NCBI GenBank assembly: GCA_030619415.1
Contig: JAUXBM010000010.1
Span: 1 to 15,112, forward strand
Origin: Chlorobiota bacterium
GTDB lineage: Bacteria > Bacteroidota > Bacteroidia > Bacteroidales > F082
Length of the DNA stretch: 15,112 bases
Direction of reading: 5' to 3'
Positions 1 through 7,090 of this stretch are shown here, piece after piece. Numbering within the stretch: the stretch's first letter is position 1; each line of letters starts with the position of its first letter. Under the pieces are notes generated by a model, which ran no database searches, was not told where the DNA came from, and was given only the letters and a program-made list of their open reading frames with translations. A program made the position numbers and the translations under genes.

Positions 1-489
1 AGCGTTTCAAAAGTCAATAATTTTATGATGATCGACAAAGGTGCATTGCATGGAATTGAAAAAGAAATGGGGGTGATCTCATCAACCGGGCTTGCCGGAA
101 TTGTTATTGGCGTGTCAAGTCGTTACAGCACAGTTATGTCGATGCTTCATCAAAACAGCCGCATCAGCGGAAGGATCAAAAAAAACGGACAACTCATTAA
201 TGTGATCTGGAAAGGAATGAATTATAAGGAAGGCCTGGTGATTGATATTCCTACCCACATCAACCTGGCAACCGGAGATACCATCATCACGAGTGGTAAT
301 TCGCTGATTTTTCCTGAAGGTATTGTTATTGGTATAATTCTCGAAGAAAGACAAAGCGACATCCAGGATCTTGGAGAGGCTACAATGGCTTTTACAACGG
401 ATTTTAATAGTCTCAAACATGTGTACATCATCAGAAACATGATGAAAGAAGAACAGCAGGAACTTCAAAACGAAATTGCGGATGAATAA
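1..489 (+). CDS. mreC: Rod shape-determining protein MreC, C-terminal part (5' end outside window)
   Basis: The reading frame is open from base 1 (SVSKVNNF precedes the first ATG at 25), so this is the last 162 residues of a longer protein; MreC is usually near 280 residues. Visible MreC hallmarks are the GALHGIEKEMGV segment, STGLAGIVIGVS, SRYSTVMSMLH and, further on, GDTIITSG followed by FPEGIVIG. These belong to the periplasmic beta-sandwich core of the family. MreC is a membrane-anchored scaffold that links MreB filaments to the elongation-phase peptidoglycan synthases. The missing N-terminus should hold the membrane helix and coiled coil. The 3' end overlaps mreD by 8 bases, which indicates co-transcription and probably translational coupling; mreB is expected just upstream, outside the window. 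I see no truncation other than the window edge. Confidence 0.93.
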   Translation, partial: SVSKVNNFMMIDKGALHGIEKEMGVISSTGLAGIVIGVSSRYSTVMSMLHQNSRISGRIKKNGQLINVIWKGMNYKEGLVIDIPTHINLATGDTIITSGNSLIFPEGIVIGIILEERQSDIQDLGEATMAFTTDFNSLKHVYIIRNMMKEEQQELQNEIADE

Positions 490-988
490 TATTGCCGTCA
501 GAAATACAGCCCGTTTTGTTTTGCTAATACTTGTCCAGGTTTTGGTGCTGAACAATATGAATCTGGGTGGTTATCTCAACCCGTATATTTATGTGCTTTT
601 TATATTGTTGCTTCCTGCTAAAATTAATAAGAGTTTCATTCTGGTTCTTGCCTTTTTTACCGGCCTGACAATAGATTATTTTGGAAATACCCTTGGATTA
701 CATGCTGCCGCCACTGTGCTGTTGGCCTTTTTCCGTCCGGCTGTTTTGAATTTATTTTTTAAGAACATTGAATTTTCATCGGGTGAGGAACCGGGACTGA
801 ATAAAATAGGTCTTGGCGGTTTTACGCGATATACATTGGTTTTGGTCTTCATCCATCACTCAGCAATCTTTTTTCTGGAAGTATTTAGCTTTTCCGATTT
901 CCTGACCATTCTTTACCGCATCGCTTTAAGCACATTACTTTCAACTGCAATTATCATCATAACAGTGATGCTGTTTAGTAAAAAATAA
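482..988 (+). CDS. mreD: Rod shape-determining protein MreD
   Basis: This is a 168-residue, very hydrophobic protein with about five predicted membrane helices, including FVLLILVQVLVL near residue 12, YIYVLFILLLP near 35, ILVLAFFTGLTIDYF near 52, and a final helix ending in LFSKK. The LAFFTGLTIDYFGNTLGLHA stretch is the characteristic MreD signature (G-hydrophobic-x-D followed by LGLHA). I chose the ATG at 482 over an in-frame TTG at 476 because ATG is the stronger start and the gene then begins inside the last codons of mreC, the usual arrangement. MreD is an inner-membrane partner of MreC in the elongasome. The common next genes mrdA (PBP2) and rodA do not follow; an unrelated lipoprotein gene does. 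Confidence 0.9.
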   Translation: MNNIAVRNTARFVLLILVQVLVLNNMNLGGYLNPYIYVLFILLLPAKINKSFILVLAFFTGLTIDYFGNTLGLHAAATVLLAFFRPAVLNLFFKNIEFSSGEEPGLNKIGLGGFTRYTLVLVFIHHSAIFFLEVFSFSDFLTILYRIALSTLLSTAIIIITVMLFSKK

Positions 989-990
989 AC

Positions 991-1006
991 AGATAAAATT
1001 TTATCT
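991..1006. repeat. 16-base perfect palindrome just after mreD
   Basis: AGATAAAATTTTATCT is an exact self-complementary sequence starting two bases after the mreD stop codon. It has no loop and no G+C-rich stem, so as an RNA terminator it would be weak. It could be a weak 3' end for the mre transcript, a protein-binding site upstream of the next gene, or chance in AT-rich DNA. Confidence 0.35.
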
Positions 1007-1034
1007 CAAAGTCAATTCATTCAATCCGTATTCA

Positions 1035-1042
1035 TAGTTTTG
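1035..1042 (+). promoter_or_regulatory. Candidate -7 element for the DUF4369-thioredoxin lipoprotein gene
   Basis: TAGTTTTG matches the Bacteroidota -7 consensus TAnnTTTG exactly and lies 25 bases before the ATG at 1068. No TTG is present at the expected 19-21 base spacing upstream, so the call rests on one half of the promoter only. Confidence 0.38.
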
Positions 1043-1067
1043 CAGCTTTTAATTTAAGACATACAAA

Positions 1068-2177
1068 ATGAACAAAATTCTTTTATCAATACCTGTTAGC
1101 ATTTTATTGCTTCTTGTCATTTCATGCAGTCAACCGGAAAAGAAAACATTTACCGTTCACATTGAGATAGTTGGTGCTGACATTGAAATGCTGACTTTTC
1201 AACAACGCAAGGATGGTGATTGGGTAAAAACCGATTCTGTAATGCTTACTGATGGAAAAGCTTCTTACACGGGAGCAATTGATCTTCCGGAGATGTATTA
1301 TGTTTTCCTGGATGGCCAAAGAAACTTTATTCCGCTATTCCTTGAGCGTGGGGAAATTTTTGTATCAGCGGATGTTCAGAGCCTGGATAAACCCGTGGTA
1401 ATCGGTTCTGCTTCGCACACTGTCTATGAATCGTTTAACGAATCATTGGCACTGTTTGACGAAAAAGCAAAAACATTGAGCGATCAATATAGAGCGGCAA
1501 GAGAAGGAGGGGATGAAATTACAATGAAAAAAATTGTTGATGAATATGATCTGCTGGATGATTTAAAGTCTGAGTCCATTAAAGAATTTGCCCTGAAAAC
1601 AAACAATTCAGTTGTTGCACCCTTTGCAATGATTACCTACTCCTACATGTTTGATCTCGATGCCCTGGAAGCGGTTTCCAATGCTTTGAACCCGTTTATA
1701 TCATCTTCAATTTATACCGTGGCATTGAATGAAAGAATAAGAGTGCTAAAAAGTGTAGCCGTCGGACAACCTTTTGTAGATTTTACCCTCAACGATCCCG
1801 AAGGAAATCCTGTTTCGCTGGCATCGGTTGCCAATGATAATTATGTTTTAGTCGATTTCTGGGCATCATGGTGTGTACCTTGCCGTGTTGAAAATCCCAA
1901 CGTGGTTGAAGCCTACAATAGTTTTCACGATAAAGGATTTGAAGTTTTCGGTGTTTCATTTGATAAAAGTCACGACAAATGGATACAGGCCGTTGAAGAT
2001 GATAAGCTTACCTGGACCCACGTATCCGATCTTCAATTCTGGTCGAGCGCCGCCGGTAAACTTTATGGTGTAAAATCAATTCCTCATAGTGTCTTGCTTG
2101 ATCGGGAGGGAATAATTATTGCCAAGAATTTGCGTGGACAGGAATTGCAGGACAAGCTGGCTGAACTACTGAATTAG
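1068..2177 (+). CDS. Lipoprotein thiol-disulfide oxidoreductase: DUF4369-like domain plus TlpA/ResA-like thioredoxin domain
   Basis: The protein has 369 residues. Residues 1-20 form a lipoprotein signal peptide (basic start, LLLLVIS core, lipobox VISC with Cys20), so it should be lipid-anchored and exposed to the periplasm. Residues about 25-120 resemble the beta-rich DUF4369 domain common in Bacteroidota; 125-230 is a helical linker. From about 232 a thioredoxin fold follows: VGQPFVDFTL, then FWASWCVPCR with redox cysteines 269 and 272, then a cis-proline loop KSIPHSVLLD. This layout is that of TlpA/ResA-like reductases that keep exported cysteines reduced, for example during cytochrome c maturation or under oxidative stress. 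The substrate cannot be read from the sequence. It seems to be a single-gene unit, ending in a shared terminator with lutB. Confidence 0.9.
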   Translation: MNKILLSIPVSILLLLVISCSQPEKKTFTVHIEIVGADIEMLTFQQRKDGDWVKTDSVMLTDGKASYTGAIDLPEMYYVFLDGQRNFIPLFLERGEIFVSADVQSLDKPVVIGSASHTVYESFNESLALFDEKAKTLSDQYRAAREGGDEITMKKIVDEYDLLDDLKSESIKEFALKTNNSVVAPFAMITYSYMFDLDALEAVSNALNPFISSSIYTVALNERIRVLKSVAVGQPFVDFTLNDPEGNPVSLASVANDNYVLVDFWASWCVPCRVENPNVVEAYNSFHDKGFEVFGVSFDKSHDKWIQAVEDDKLTWTHVSDLQFWSSAAGKLYGVKSIPHSVLLDREGIIIAKNLRGQELQDKLAELLN

Positions 2178-2191
2178 CTTCAGGCTAATTC
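2171..2191. terminator. Bidirectional hairpin shared by two convergent genes
   Basis: GAATTAGC (2171-2178) pairs perfectly with GCTAATTC (2184-2191) across the 5-base loop TTCAG. On the plus strand it is followed by a T-rich run starting TTTTCTTCGTTTTC. The stop codon of the lipoprotein gene (TAG, 2175-2177) lies in the left arm and the stop of lutB (TAG on the minus strand, 2185-2187) in the right arm. On the minus strand the run after the stem is poorer in T, so termination is likely stronger for the plus-strand gene. Confidence 0.6.
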
Positions 2192-3579
2192 TTTTCTTCG
2201 TTTTCTTTCCAGAGCTGGTTAAAGGACTTTTTAGCAATGTCGGGCAACGCGCGTTTTGATCCCCATTGTTTGCTGAGAAATAATTTGGAAAGCATCTTTT
2301 TGGTTTTTCCATTTACACCATTCATCATCTTTCTTGATTTCAGGCCTTTTGTGGCAAGTTTAACTCCTTGCTGTTCAGAGAAACCCAAAAATCCATTTTT
2401 AGAGGCATAATTCCTGTTTACCAGCAAAAGTTCATGAAGCGGAATTTTTACCGGACAAACCGTCGTGCATTTTCCACAAAGCGATGAAGCAAAACTAAGG
2501 TGTTTATAGGTCTTGAAATCCTTTAAATACGGCTCAATTACCGCCCCAATGGGTCCGCCATAAGTGGTGTTGTAAGTATGCCCTCCAATATTTTTATACA
2601 CAGGACAAGCATTTAAACAAGCTCCACAACGGATGCACGATAAAGCCTGTCGTTGTCTTTCCTTCTCAAGCAAATTTGTCCTTCCGTTGTCAAGCAAAAT
2701 GAGGTACATAAATTCCGGACCGTCTTTTTCACTTGCTTTCTTCGGACCCGAAATGATGGAGTTGTACACAGTCATTATTTGTCCGGTGCCATGTGTAGCA
2801 AGTAATGGCCAAAACAAATCAAGATCCTCGATGCCCGGAATGATTTTTTCAATACCCACAATGGCGATATGAACTTTTGGGAAGGACATAGATAGCATTC
2901 CATTCCCTTCATTTTCAGTAAGCGCAATTGAACCTGTATCGGCTATTAAAAAATTTGCCCCGCTTATACCAAGATCAGCTGAACGAAATTTATCTTTCAA
3001 AAGTTCGCGGGTATATTTTGTAAGTTCCTCCGGAGAAAGATCAGTGTTTGTTTTAAACTTTTTATTATACAGTTCAGCAACGTCTTCCTTCGACATATGC
3101 ATTGCCGGTGTAACAATGTGATAAGGTTTTTGCCCGGCCTGCTGGACAATAAATTCTCCAAGATCAGTTTCGACGGTTTCAATGCCAATTTTTTCAAGCG
3201 ATGAATTCAACTCAATTTCTTCAGTGATCATCGATTTTGATTTGACCGCACTTTTAACATCATGCTTCCTGGCAATTGTAATTATTTCCTTAATTGCTTC
3301 ATTGGCATCTGAAGCCCAAATTATCTGGCCACCGTTTTTCGAAAAATTATCTTCAAATTCAATCAGGTATTTATCCAGTTCACTAATTACCTTGTACTTC
3401 AGATAACCTGCCCGTATTCGGGCCAATTCTATATTTCTAAATAGTTTTTTTTGTCCTGCTTCTACGGCAGTATCATATTTTGAAATGTTGAAATTAATGG
3501 TCTTGCGATGATCTTTATCAAAACCAACTTTTTCTGCATTTTTTAAAAAACTTTTACTTTCAGATGATGCTTTCAACAA
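2185..3579 (-). CDS. lutB: LutB-like LUD-domain iron-sulfur protein (lactate utilization)
   Basis: LutB is the iron-sulfur subunit of the LutABC-type L-lactate oxidation complex. From the TTG at 3579 the protein has 464 residues. An N-terminal segment (FDKDHRKTINFNISKYDTAV) and a LUD domain (GGQIIWASDANEAI; GISGANFLIADTGSIALTENEGNG) are followed by a ferredoxin-like part with CIRCGACLNACP (Cys315, 318, 321, 325) and LCGKCTTVCPVKIP (Cys368, 371, 375), enough for two [4Fe-4S] clusters. No ATG is in frame before position 3231, deep in the LUD domain. The frame stays open to a TTG at 3639 inside rpiB, but the conserved homology starts after the rpiB stop, so TTG 3579 or 3576 is favoured. It is the second gene of an rpiB-lutB unit. 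No lutA or lutC is adjacent, so partners must lie elsewhere or be absent. Confidence 0.87.
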   Translation of the reverse strand: MLKASSESKSFLKNAEKVGFDKDHRKTINFNISKYDTAVEAGQKKLFRNIELARIRAGYLKYKVISELDKYLIEFEDNFSKNGGQIIWASDANEAIKEIITIARKHDVKSAVKSKSMITEEIELNSSLEKIGIETVETDLGEFIVQQAGQKPYHIVTPAMHMSKEDVAELYNKKFKTNTDLSPEELTKYTRELLKDKFRSADLGISGANFLIADTGSIALTENEGNGMLSMSFPKVHIAIVGIEKIIPGIEDLDLFWPLLATHGTGQIMTVYNSIISGPKKASEKDGPEFMYLILLDNGRTNLLEKERQRQALSCIRCGACLNACPVYKNIGGHTYNTTYGGPIGAVIEPYLKDFKTYKHLSFASSLCGKCTTVCPVKIPLHELLLVNRNYASKNGFLGFSEQQGVKLATKGLKSRKMMNGVNGKTKKMLSKLFLSKQWGSKRALPDIAKKSFNQLWKENEEKN

Positions 3580-3583
3580 TTTG

Positions 3584-4036
3584 CTATTTAATAATTTGTG
3601 GAATTTTGTTAACGCGCCTTTGGTGCCTGCCCCCTTCAAAATCAGTCATTAAAAATACCTGAACCATTTCCCAGGCCAATTCAAATGAAACAAACCTGCC
3701 CGGTAATGAAATGATATTGGCGTTGTTATGTTCACGCGCCAATTTAGCTTGTTCTTTGCTCCAGGAAAGGGCGGCGCGTACACCCGAATATTTGTTTGCA
3801 GTTATTTGTGCACCATTGCCACTGCCGCAAAAAATAATTCCTGTTTGCAAATTACCTTTATCAATATTACTGGCCAATGGATGAATTAAATCAGGATAGT
3901 CAACACTTGCTTCTGAATCAGTACCAAAATCCTTTACTTCATAACCCGCTACAAGCAGTTTTTTCTTAATGAATTCTTTCATTTCAAACCCACCATGATC
4001 GGTTGCTAATCCTATAATTTTATCACTATCGACCAT
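3584..4036 (-). CDS. rpiB: Ribose-5-phosphate isomerase B
   Basis: This 150-residue protein has the family's usual length. Family landmarks are IGLATDHGGFEMK near the start (Asp13-His14), DFGT, the DYPDLIHPLA segment, IIFCGSGNGAQITANKYSGVRAAL with the catalytic cysteine at residue 70, REHNNANIISLPGR with His103 and Arg114, and the C-terminal phosphate-binding stretch FEGGRHQRRV. It interconverts ribose-5-phosphate and ribulose-5-phosphate in the cytosolic pentose phosphate pathway. The ATG at 4036 is supported by a good Bacteroidota-type promoter 20 bases upstream. The gene is first in a two-gene unit with lutB; the pairing has no obvious pathway logic. No sign of degeneration. Confidence 0.95.
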   Translation of the reverse strand: MVDSDKIIGLATDHGGFEMKEFIKKKLLVAGYEVKDFGTDSEASVDYPDLIHPLASNIDKGNLQTGIIFCGSGNGAQITANKYSGVRAALSWSKEQAKLAREHNNANIISLPGRFVSFELAWEMVQVFLMTDFEGGRHQRRVNKIPQIIK

Positions 4037-4055
4037 TGTTAATAAATTTGCTGCA

Positions 4056-4087
4056 CAAATTTAGACAAATTTGAAGGCCTTGATCAA
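4056..4087 (-). promoter_or_regulatory. Bacteroidota-type promoter for rpiB-lutB
   Basis: On the minus strand TAAATTTG (plus positions 4056-4063) matches the -7 consensus TAnnTTTG exactly, and a TTG (-33; plus positions 4085-4087) lies 21 bases upstream, within the normal 19-21 range. The -7 box ends about 20 bases before the rpiB ATG, giving a very short leader. Confidence 0.6.
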
Positions 4088-4544
4088 ACCTGCTATAAAC
4101 GAACAGTTTTAAAAACATGTGCATACTACAACTATTCTATAAAGTATTAGGTGTCAAAATTTTAAAATTTACGAATAACTTATTGTTAATATCTGCTTAA
4201 TTTTGTTGATTAATGGTAACAAATATTGGCTTTTACCGGGGATGTGAAAGGTTACGTTTTTTAGGCACATTTTTTGAAATCTTTTAACCAGAAATTAACA
4301 ATGGATAATACCAAATGCTATAAGAATTTATCAAACAAAACCAGTTTATGGTAATTGTTAATGAAACAGTTAAAATATTAATTATTAATAAACTAAGTAT
4401 TTAACATCTATCAACAAATTGTTAGCAAAATGGTTTATTTATCAATTCAAAATTTTTTGATCATAATCCTTCAAAAGAGCTAACAGTATATTATTAACAT
4501 ATATAGAATTAAATATTAAATAAAATATATATATAATATTCTGA
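4088..4544. other. Long AT-rich divergent intergenic region between rpiB and nadA
   Basis: I see no convincing gene, RNA or hairpin terminator here. The hexamer TTAACA or its complement TGTTAA occurs at 4184-4189, 4295-4300, 4356-4361, 4401-4406 and 4494-4499; three of these are the 9-mer ATTGTTAAT/ATTAACAAT (4182-4190, 4294-4302, 4354-4362). GTTAGC (4421-4426) and GCTAAC (4479-4484) form a distant inverted pair. A TAATTTTG at 4198-4205 fits the -7 consensus but lacks a TTG at the right spacing and lies 340 bases before nadA. The last 45 bases before nadA are almost pure A/T, with no recognisable promoter. Confidence 0.5.
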
Positions 4545-5483
4545 ATGATGAATTATAAAGAAAAGATTGAGCAGATTAAGAAAAAGAAGAATGCGATTAT
4601 ATTTGCCCATTATTACCAGGTACCCGAAATACAGGATATAGCCGATTATGTTGGCGACAGTTTGGGTCTGGCGCAAAAAGCAAGGGAAGCCGAAACGGAT
4701 ATGATAGTTTTTGCAGGTGTTCATTTCATGGCTGAAACAGCCAAAATGCTCAATCCCAATACACTTGTTGTTATACCTGATTTGGAAGCCGGATGTTCGC
4801 TGGCAGATTCCTGTCCGCTTGATAAATTTATCGCTTTTAAAGCAAAGCATCCCGATCACATCGTCATCTCATACATCAATACTACTGCGGCTATAAAAAC
4901 AGAAACTGACGTAGTTTGTACTTCTGGAAATGCCGTACAAATTGTAGAATCATTTCCTAAAGATCAGAAGATAATTTTTGCACCTGACAAAAATTTGGGC
5001 GGATATATTAACAGGGTAACGGGCCGGAATATGGTACTTTGGGATGGAACCTGCGAAGTACACGATGTATTAAGCACCGAGGCAATTCTGAAAATGAAAG
5101 CAGAAAATATGGATGCAAAAGTTATCGCCCATCCTGAATGCAATGCACCGGTTCTTGAGTTGGCTGACTACATCGGATCTACTACAGGGATGTTAAAATT
5201 TACGCAGACGGATTCAAACCACAAATACATCGTGGCAACCGAAACCGGCATTCTTCACCAAATGAAAAATAACTCCCCCGAAAAAGAGTTTCTTGTGGTT
5301 CCATCAGATGAAACCTGTTCGTGCAACGATTGTTCGTATATGAAGCTCAATACGATGGAGAAGCTTTATTTGTCAATGAAAAATGAACAACCCGAAATTT
5401 TGCTTGATCAGGAAACAATAGAAAAAGCAAAACAACCCATCGAGCGTATGCTTGATATTTCGAGAAAACTCAATTTGATTTAA
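4545..5483 (+). CDS. nadA: Quinolinate synthase NadA
   Basis: The product (312 residues) condenses iminoaspartate with dihydroxyacetone phosphate to quinolinate in de novo NAD synthesis, using an oxygen-sensitive [4Fe-4S] cluster. The three-fold pseudo-repeat of the family is evident: AHYYQVPEIQDIADYVGDSL at the start, VHFMAETAKMLNP, EAGCSLADSCP with cluster ligand Cys84, TSGNAV, WDGTCEVH with Cys170, and a C-terminal CSCNDC (Cys258, 260, 263) that supplies the third ligand. The length fits the shorter type of NadA. Two ATG codons are adjacent (4545 and 4548), either of which may serve. No nadB or nadC is beside it in the window. The following MORN-repeat gene begins 16 bases after the stop, so it may be co-transcribed. 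Confidence 0.96.
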   Translation: MMNYKEKIEQIKKKKNAIIFAHYYQVPEIQDIADYVGDSLGLAQKAREAETDMIVFAGVHFMAETAKMLNPNTLVVIPDLEAGCSLADSCPLDKFIAFKAKHPDHIVISYINTTAAIKTETDVVCTSGNAVQIVESFPKDQKIIFAPDKNLGGYINRVTGRNMVLWDGTCEVHDVLSTEAILKMKAENMDAKVIAHPECNAPVLELADYIGSTTGMLKFTQTDSNHKYIVATETGILHQMKNNSPEKEFLVVPSDETCSCNDCSYMKLNTMEKLYLSMKNEQPEILLDQETIEKAKQPIERMLDISRKLNLI

Positions 5484-5499
5484 AGGTATCTTTACCCAA

Positions 5500-7026
5500 A
5501 TGAATTTACAATTTTCAATGCGTTTTTTAGGTCTGCTATTGAGCAGTTTATTGTTTCAACTTCAATTGTCTTCGCAGGAAACGTCAAAAATAAATCCAAA
5601 TGGCTACAATACATTTTATCACGATGATGGCACTACCATAGCCAGTGAAGGAACTATGCGCGAGGGTAAACCCGATGGCTATTGGAAAAATTATTACGGG
5701 AACGGGCAGTTAAAATCTGAAGGCAACAGAAAAAAATTTGTGCTTGACAGTTTGTGGAAATTTTATGACGATGAAGGAAAAATAGTACTCGAAATCAATT
5801 ATCGGGAAGGCAAAAAGAACGGGTTCAGAAACACTTACCAGGGCAAAGAAACCACCAAAGAAACTTTTGTAAATGATGTGAAACAGGGACCAACATATAT
5901 TCTTTATGCCAATGAAAGTATAAAGATGAAAACACCTTTTTTGAATGGATTGGAAGAAGGAATTGCCCGCGAATATAACCTGGATGGAAATGTCGTTCAA
6001 CTCGTTACCTATAAAAAAGGTTATGTTGTTGAGCGTGAAAGAATCAACCGATACGACGTTGATAGTCTTCCGAATGGTAAATGGAAATGGTTTTATGATG
6101 ATGAGTTGCTGAGGTTGGAAGGTACGTTTAAGCATGGATTGAAAAATGGTTATTTCAAGGAATATGACAGATTGGGTAATTTAATGACCGCTACCAAATA
6201 TGTGGATGGTGAAAAACAGGAAATGGCTGAAGAATTAATGAAACTTGAGGTAAGGACTGACTATTATCCGAATGGCGTAGTAAAAGTGGTGGGTACATAC
6301 AATAAGGACGGAATCCCCGAGGGTGTGCGGCGTGAATATAATGATGAAGGTAAAGTCGAAAAAGCCTATATTTTTAGATATGGAAAAATTATTGCAGAAG
6401 GAATTTTTACCGATGCCGGCGAAAAAGAGGGAAATTGGAAAGAGTATTATCCTGATGAAAAACTCAAAGCAACAGGTGGTTACAAGAGTGATAAAAAAGA
6501 AAATCTGTGGAAATTTTATTACAACTCAGGCCAACTTGAAGAGGTGGGCGCTTATATTAACGGAATGCCTGACAGCACCTGGAAATGGTATTTCAAAACA
6601 GGAAAATTATTGCGCGAAGAATTCTTCTACGACGGACTTTCTGATGGTTTGATGACAGAATACGATGTTGATGGAAATGTGGTAACCCAGGGTGATTTTA
6701 TTGAAGGAAAACGCGAAGGATTCTGGTTTTATGAAGTTGGCGACAACCGCGATGAAGGCGAATATGTTGAAGGTATGCGCAATGGCACCTGGAAATCGTA
6801 TTATCCCGGCGGCGGAATAAGTTTTCAGGGCAAATTTGTTGATGATCTTCAAAATGGAAAGCACAGTTGGTATTGGGACAATGGAAAAATCAAACAAGAA
6901 GGCAGTTATGTAATGGGAAGAAAAACAGGCGACTGGAAAAAATTTGATTACGAAGGTTTTCCCATAATCAATATTTCCTACAAAAATGGCAAAGAGGTGA
7001 AGTACGACGGTATTTCGGTGGATTAA
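5500..7026 (+). CDS. Secreted MORN_2-type repeat protein (YwqK-like family)
   Basis: The protein has 508 residues. A hydrophobic N-terminal segment (RFLGLLLSSLLFQLQ, residues 8-22) looks like a signal peptide, with export across the inner membrane likely; an alternative start is the ATG at 5518. The rest is about 18 repeats of roughly 22-25 residues of the form NGxWKxYYxxGxLKxEGxYxxGxK, for example DGYWKNYYGNGQLKSEG, EGNWKEYYPDEKLKATGGY and NGTWKSYYPGGGISFQGKF. This is the MORN_2 repeat (often named toxin-antitoxin system YwqK family antitoxin). The repeats form an extended beta structure; no catalytic residues can be pointed to. Units 4-6 and 8-10 are the most divergent. No toxin gene is adjacent, so the antitoxin label from automatic annotation should not be taken as function. 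Role unknown; surface or periplasmic binding is an inference. Confidence 0.85.
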   Translation: MNLQFSMRFLGLLLSSLLFQLQLSSQETSKINPNGYNTFYHDDGTTIASEGTMREGKPDGYWKNYYGNGQLKSEGNRKKFVLDSLWKFYDDEGKIVLEINYREGKKNGFRNTYQGKETTKETFVNDVKQGPTYILYANESIKMKTPFLNGLEEGIAREYNLDGNVVQLVTYKKGYVVERERINRYDVDSLPNGKWKWFYDDELLRLEGTFKHGLKNGYFKEYDRLGNLMTATKYVDGEKQEMAEELMKLEVRTDYYPNGVVKVVGTYNKDGIPEGVRREYNDEGKVEKAYIFRYGKIIAEGIFTDAGEKEGNWKEYYPDEKLKATGGYKSDKKENLWKFYYNSGQLEEVGAYINGMPDSTWKWYFKTGKLLREEFFYDGLSDGLMTEYDVDGNVVTQGDFIEGKREGFWFYEVGDNRDEGEYVEGMRNGTWKSYYPGGGISFQGKFVDDLQNGKHSWYWDNGKIKQEGSYVMGRKTGDWKKFDYEGFPIINISYKNGKEVKYDGISVD

Positions 7027-7061
7027 TGGCAAGCAAGCAATAAACAATTCACTAAAATTCA

Positions 7062-7069
7062 TATCTTCG
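7062..7069 (+). promoter_or_regulatory. Weak candidate -7 element for the lipoprotein/PepSY gene set
   Basis: TATCTTCG differs by one base from TAnnTTTG and lies 21 bases before the ATG at 7091. No TTG is present at the matching -33 distance. It is the only promoter-like element in the 64-base gap after the MORN gene. Confidence 0.28.
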
Positions 7070-7090
7070 CCTGTCCTAAAAACAAACACT

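Noticed and set aside
115..555. Long minus-strand open frame opposite mreC/mreD
   Set aside because: It lies antisense to two well-supported genes and its product has no recognisable motif; it is a shadow frame.
4213..4287. A 24-codon frame (MVTNIGFYRG...) shortly after a TAATTTTG box in the rpiB-nadA gap
   Set aside because: It is very short, has no start-site support and no recognisable family; the promoter box lacks its TTG partner.
5487..5494. TATCTTTA just before the MORN-repeat gene as a promoter
   Set aside because: It ends only five bases before the ATG and lacks a TTG at the right distance; read-through from nadA is simpler.
5500..7026. Toxin-antitoxin module suggested by the YwqK family name
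   Set aside because: No small toxin-like gene is adjacent, and the product has a signal peptide, so the name is not evidence of an antitoxin role.
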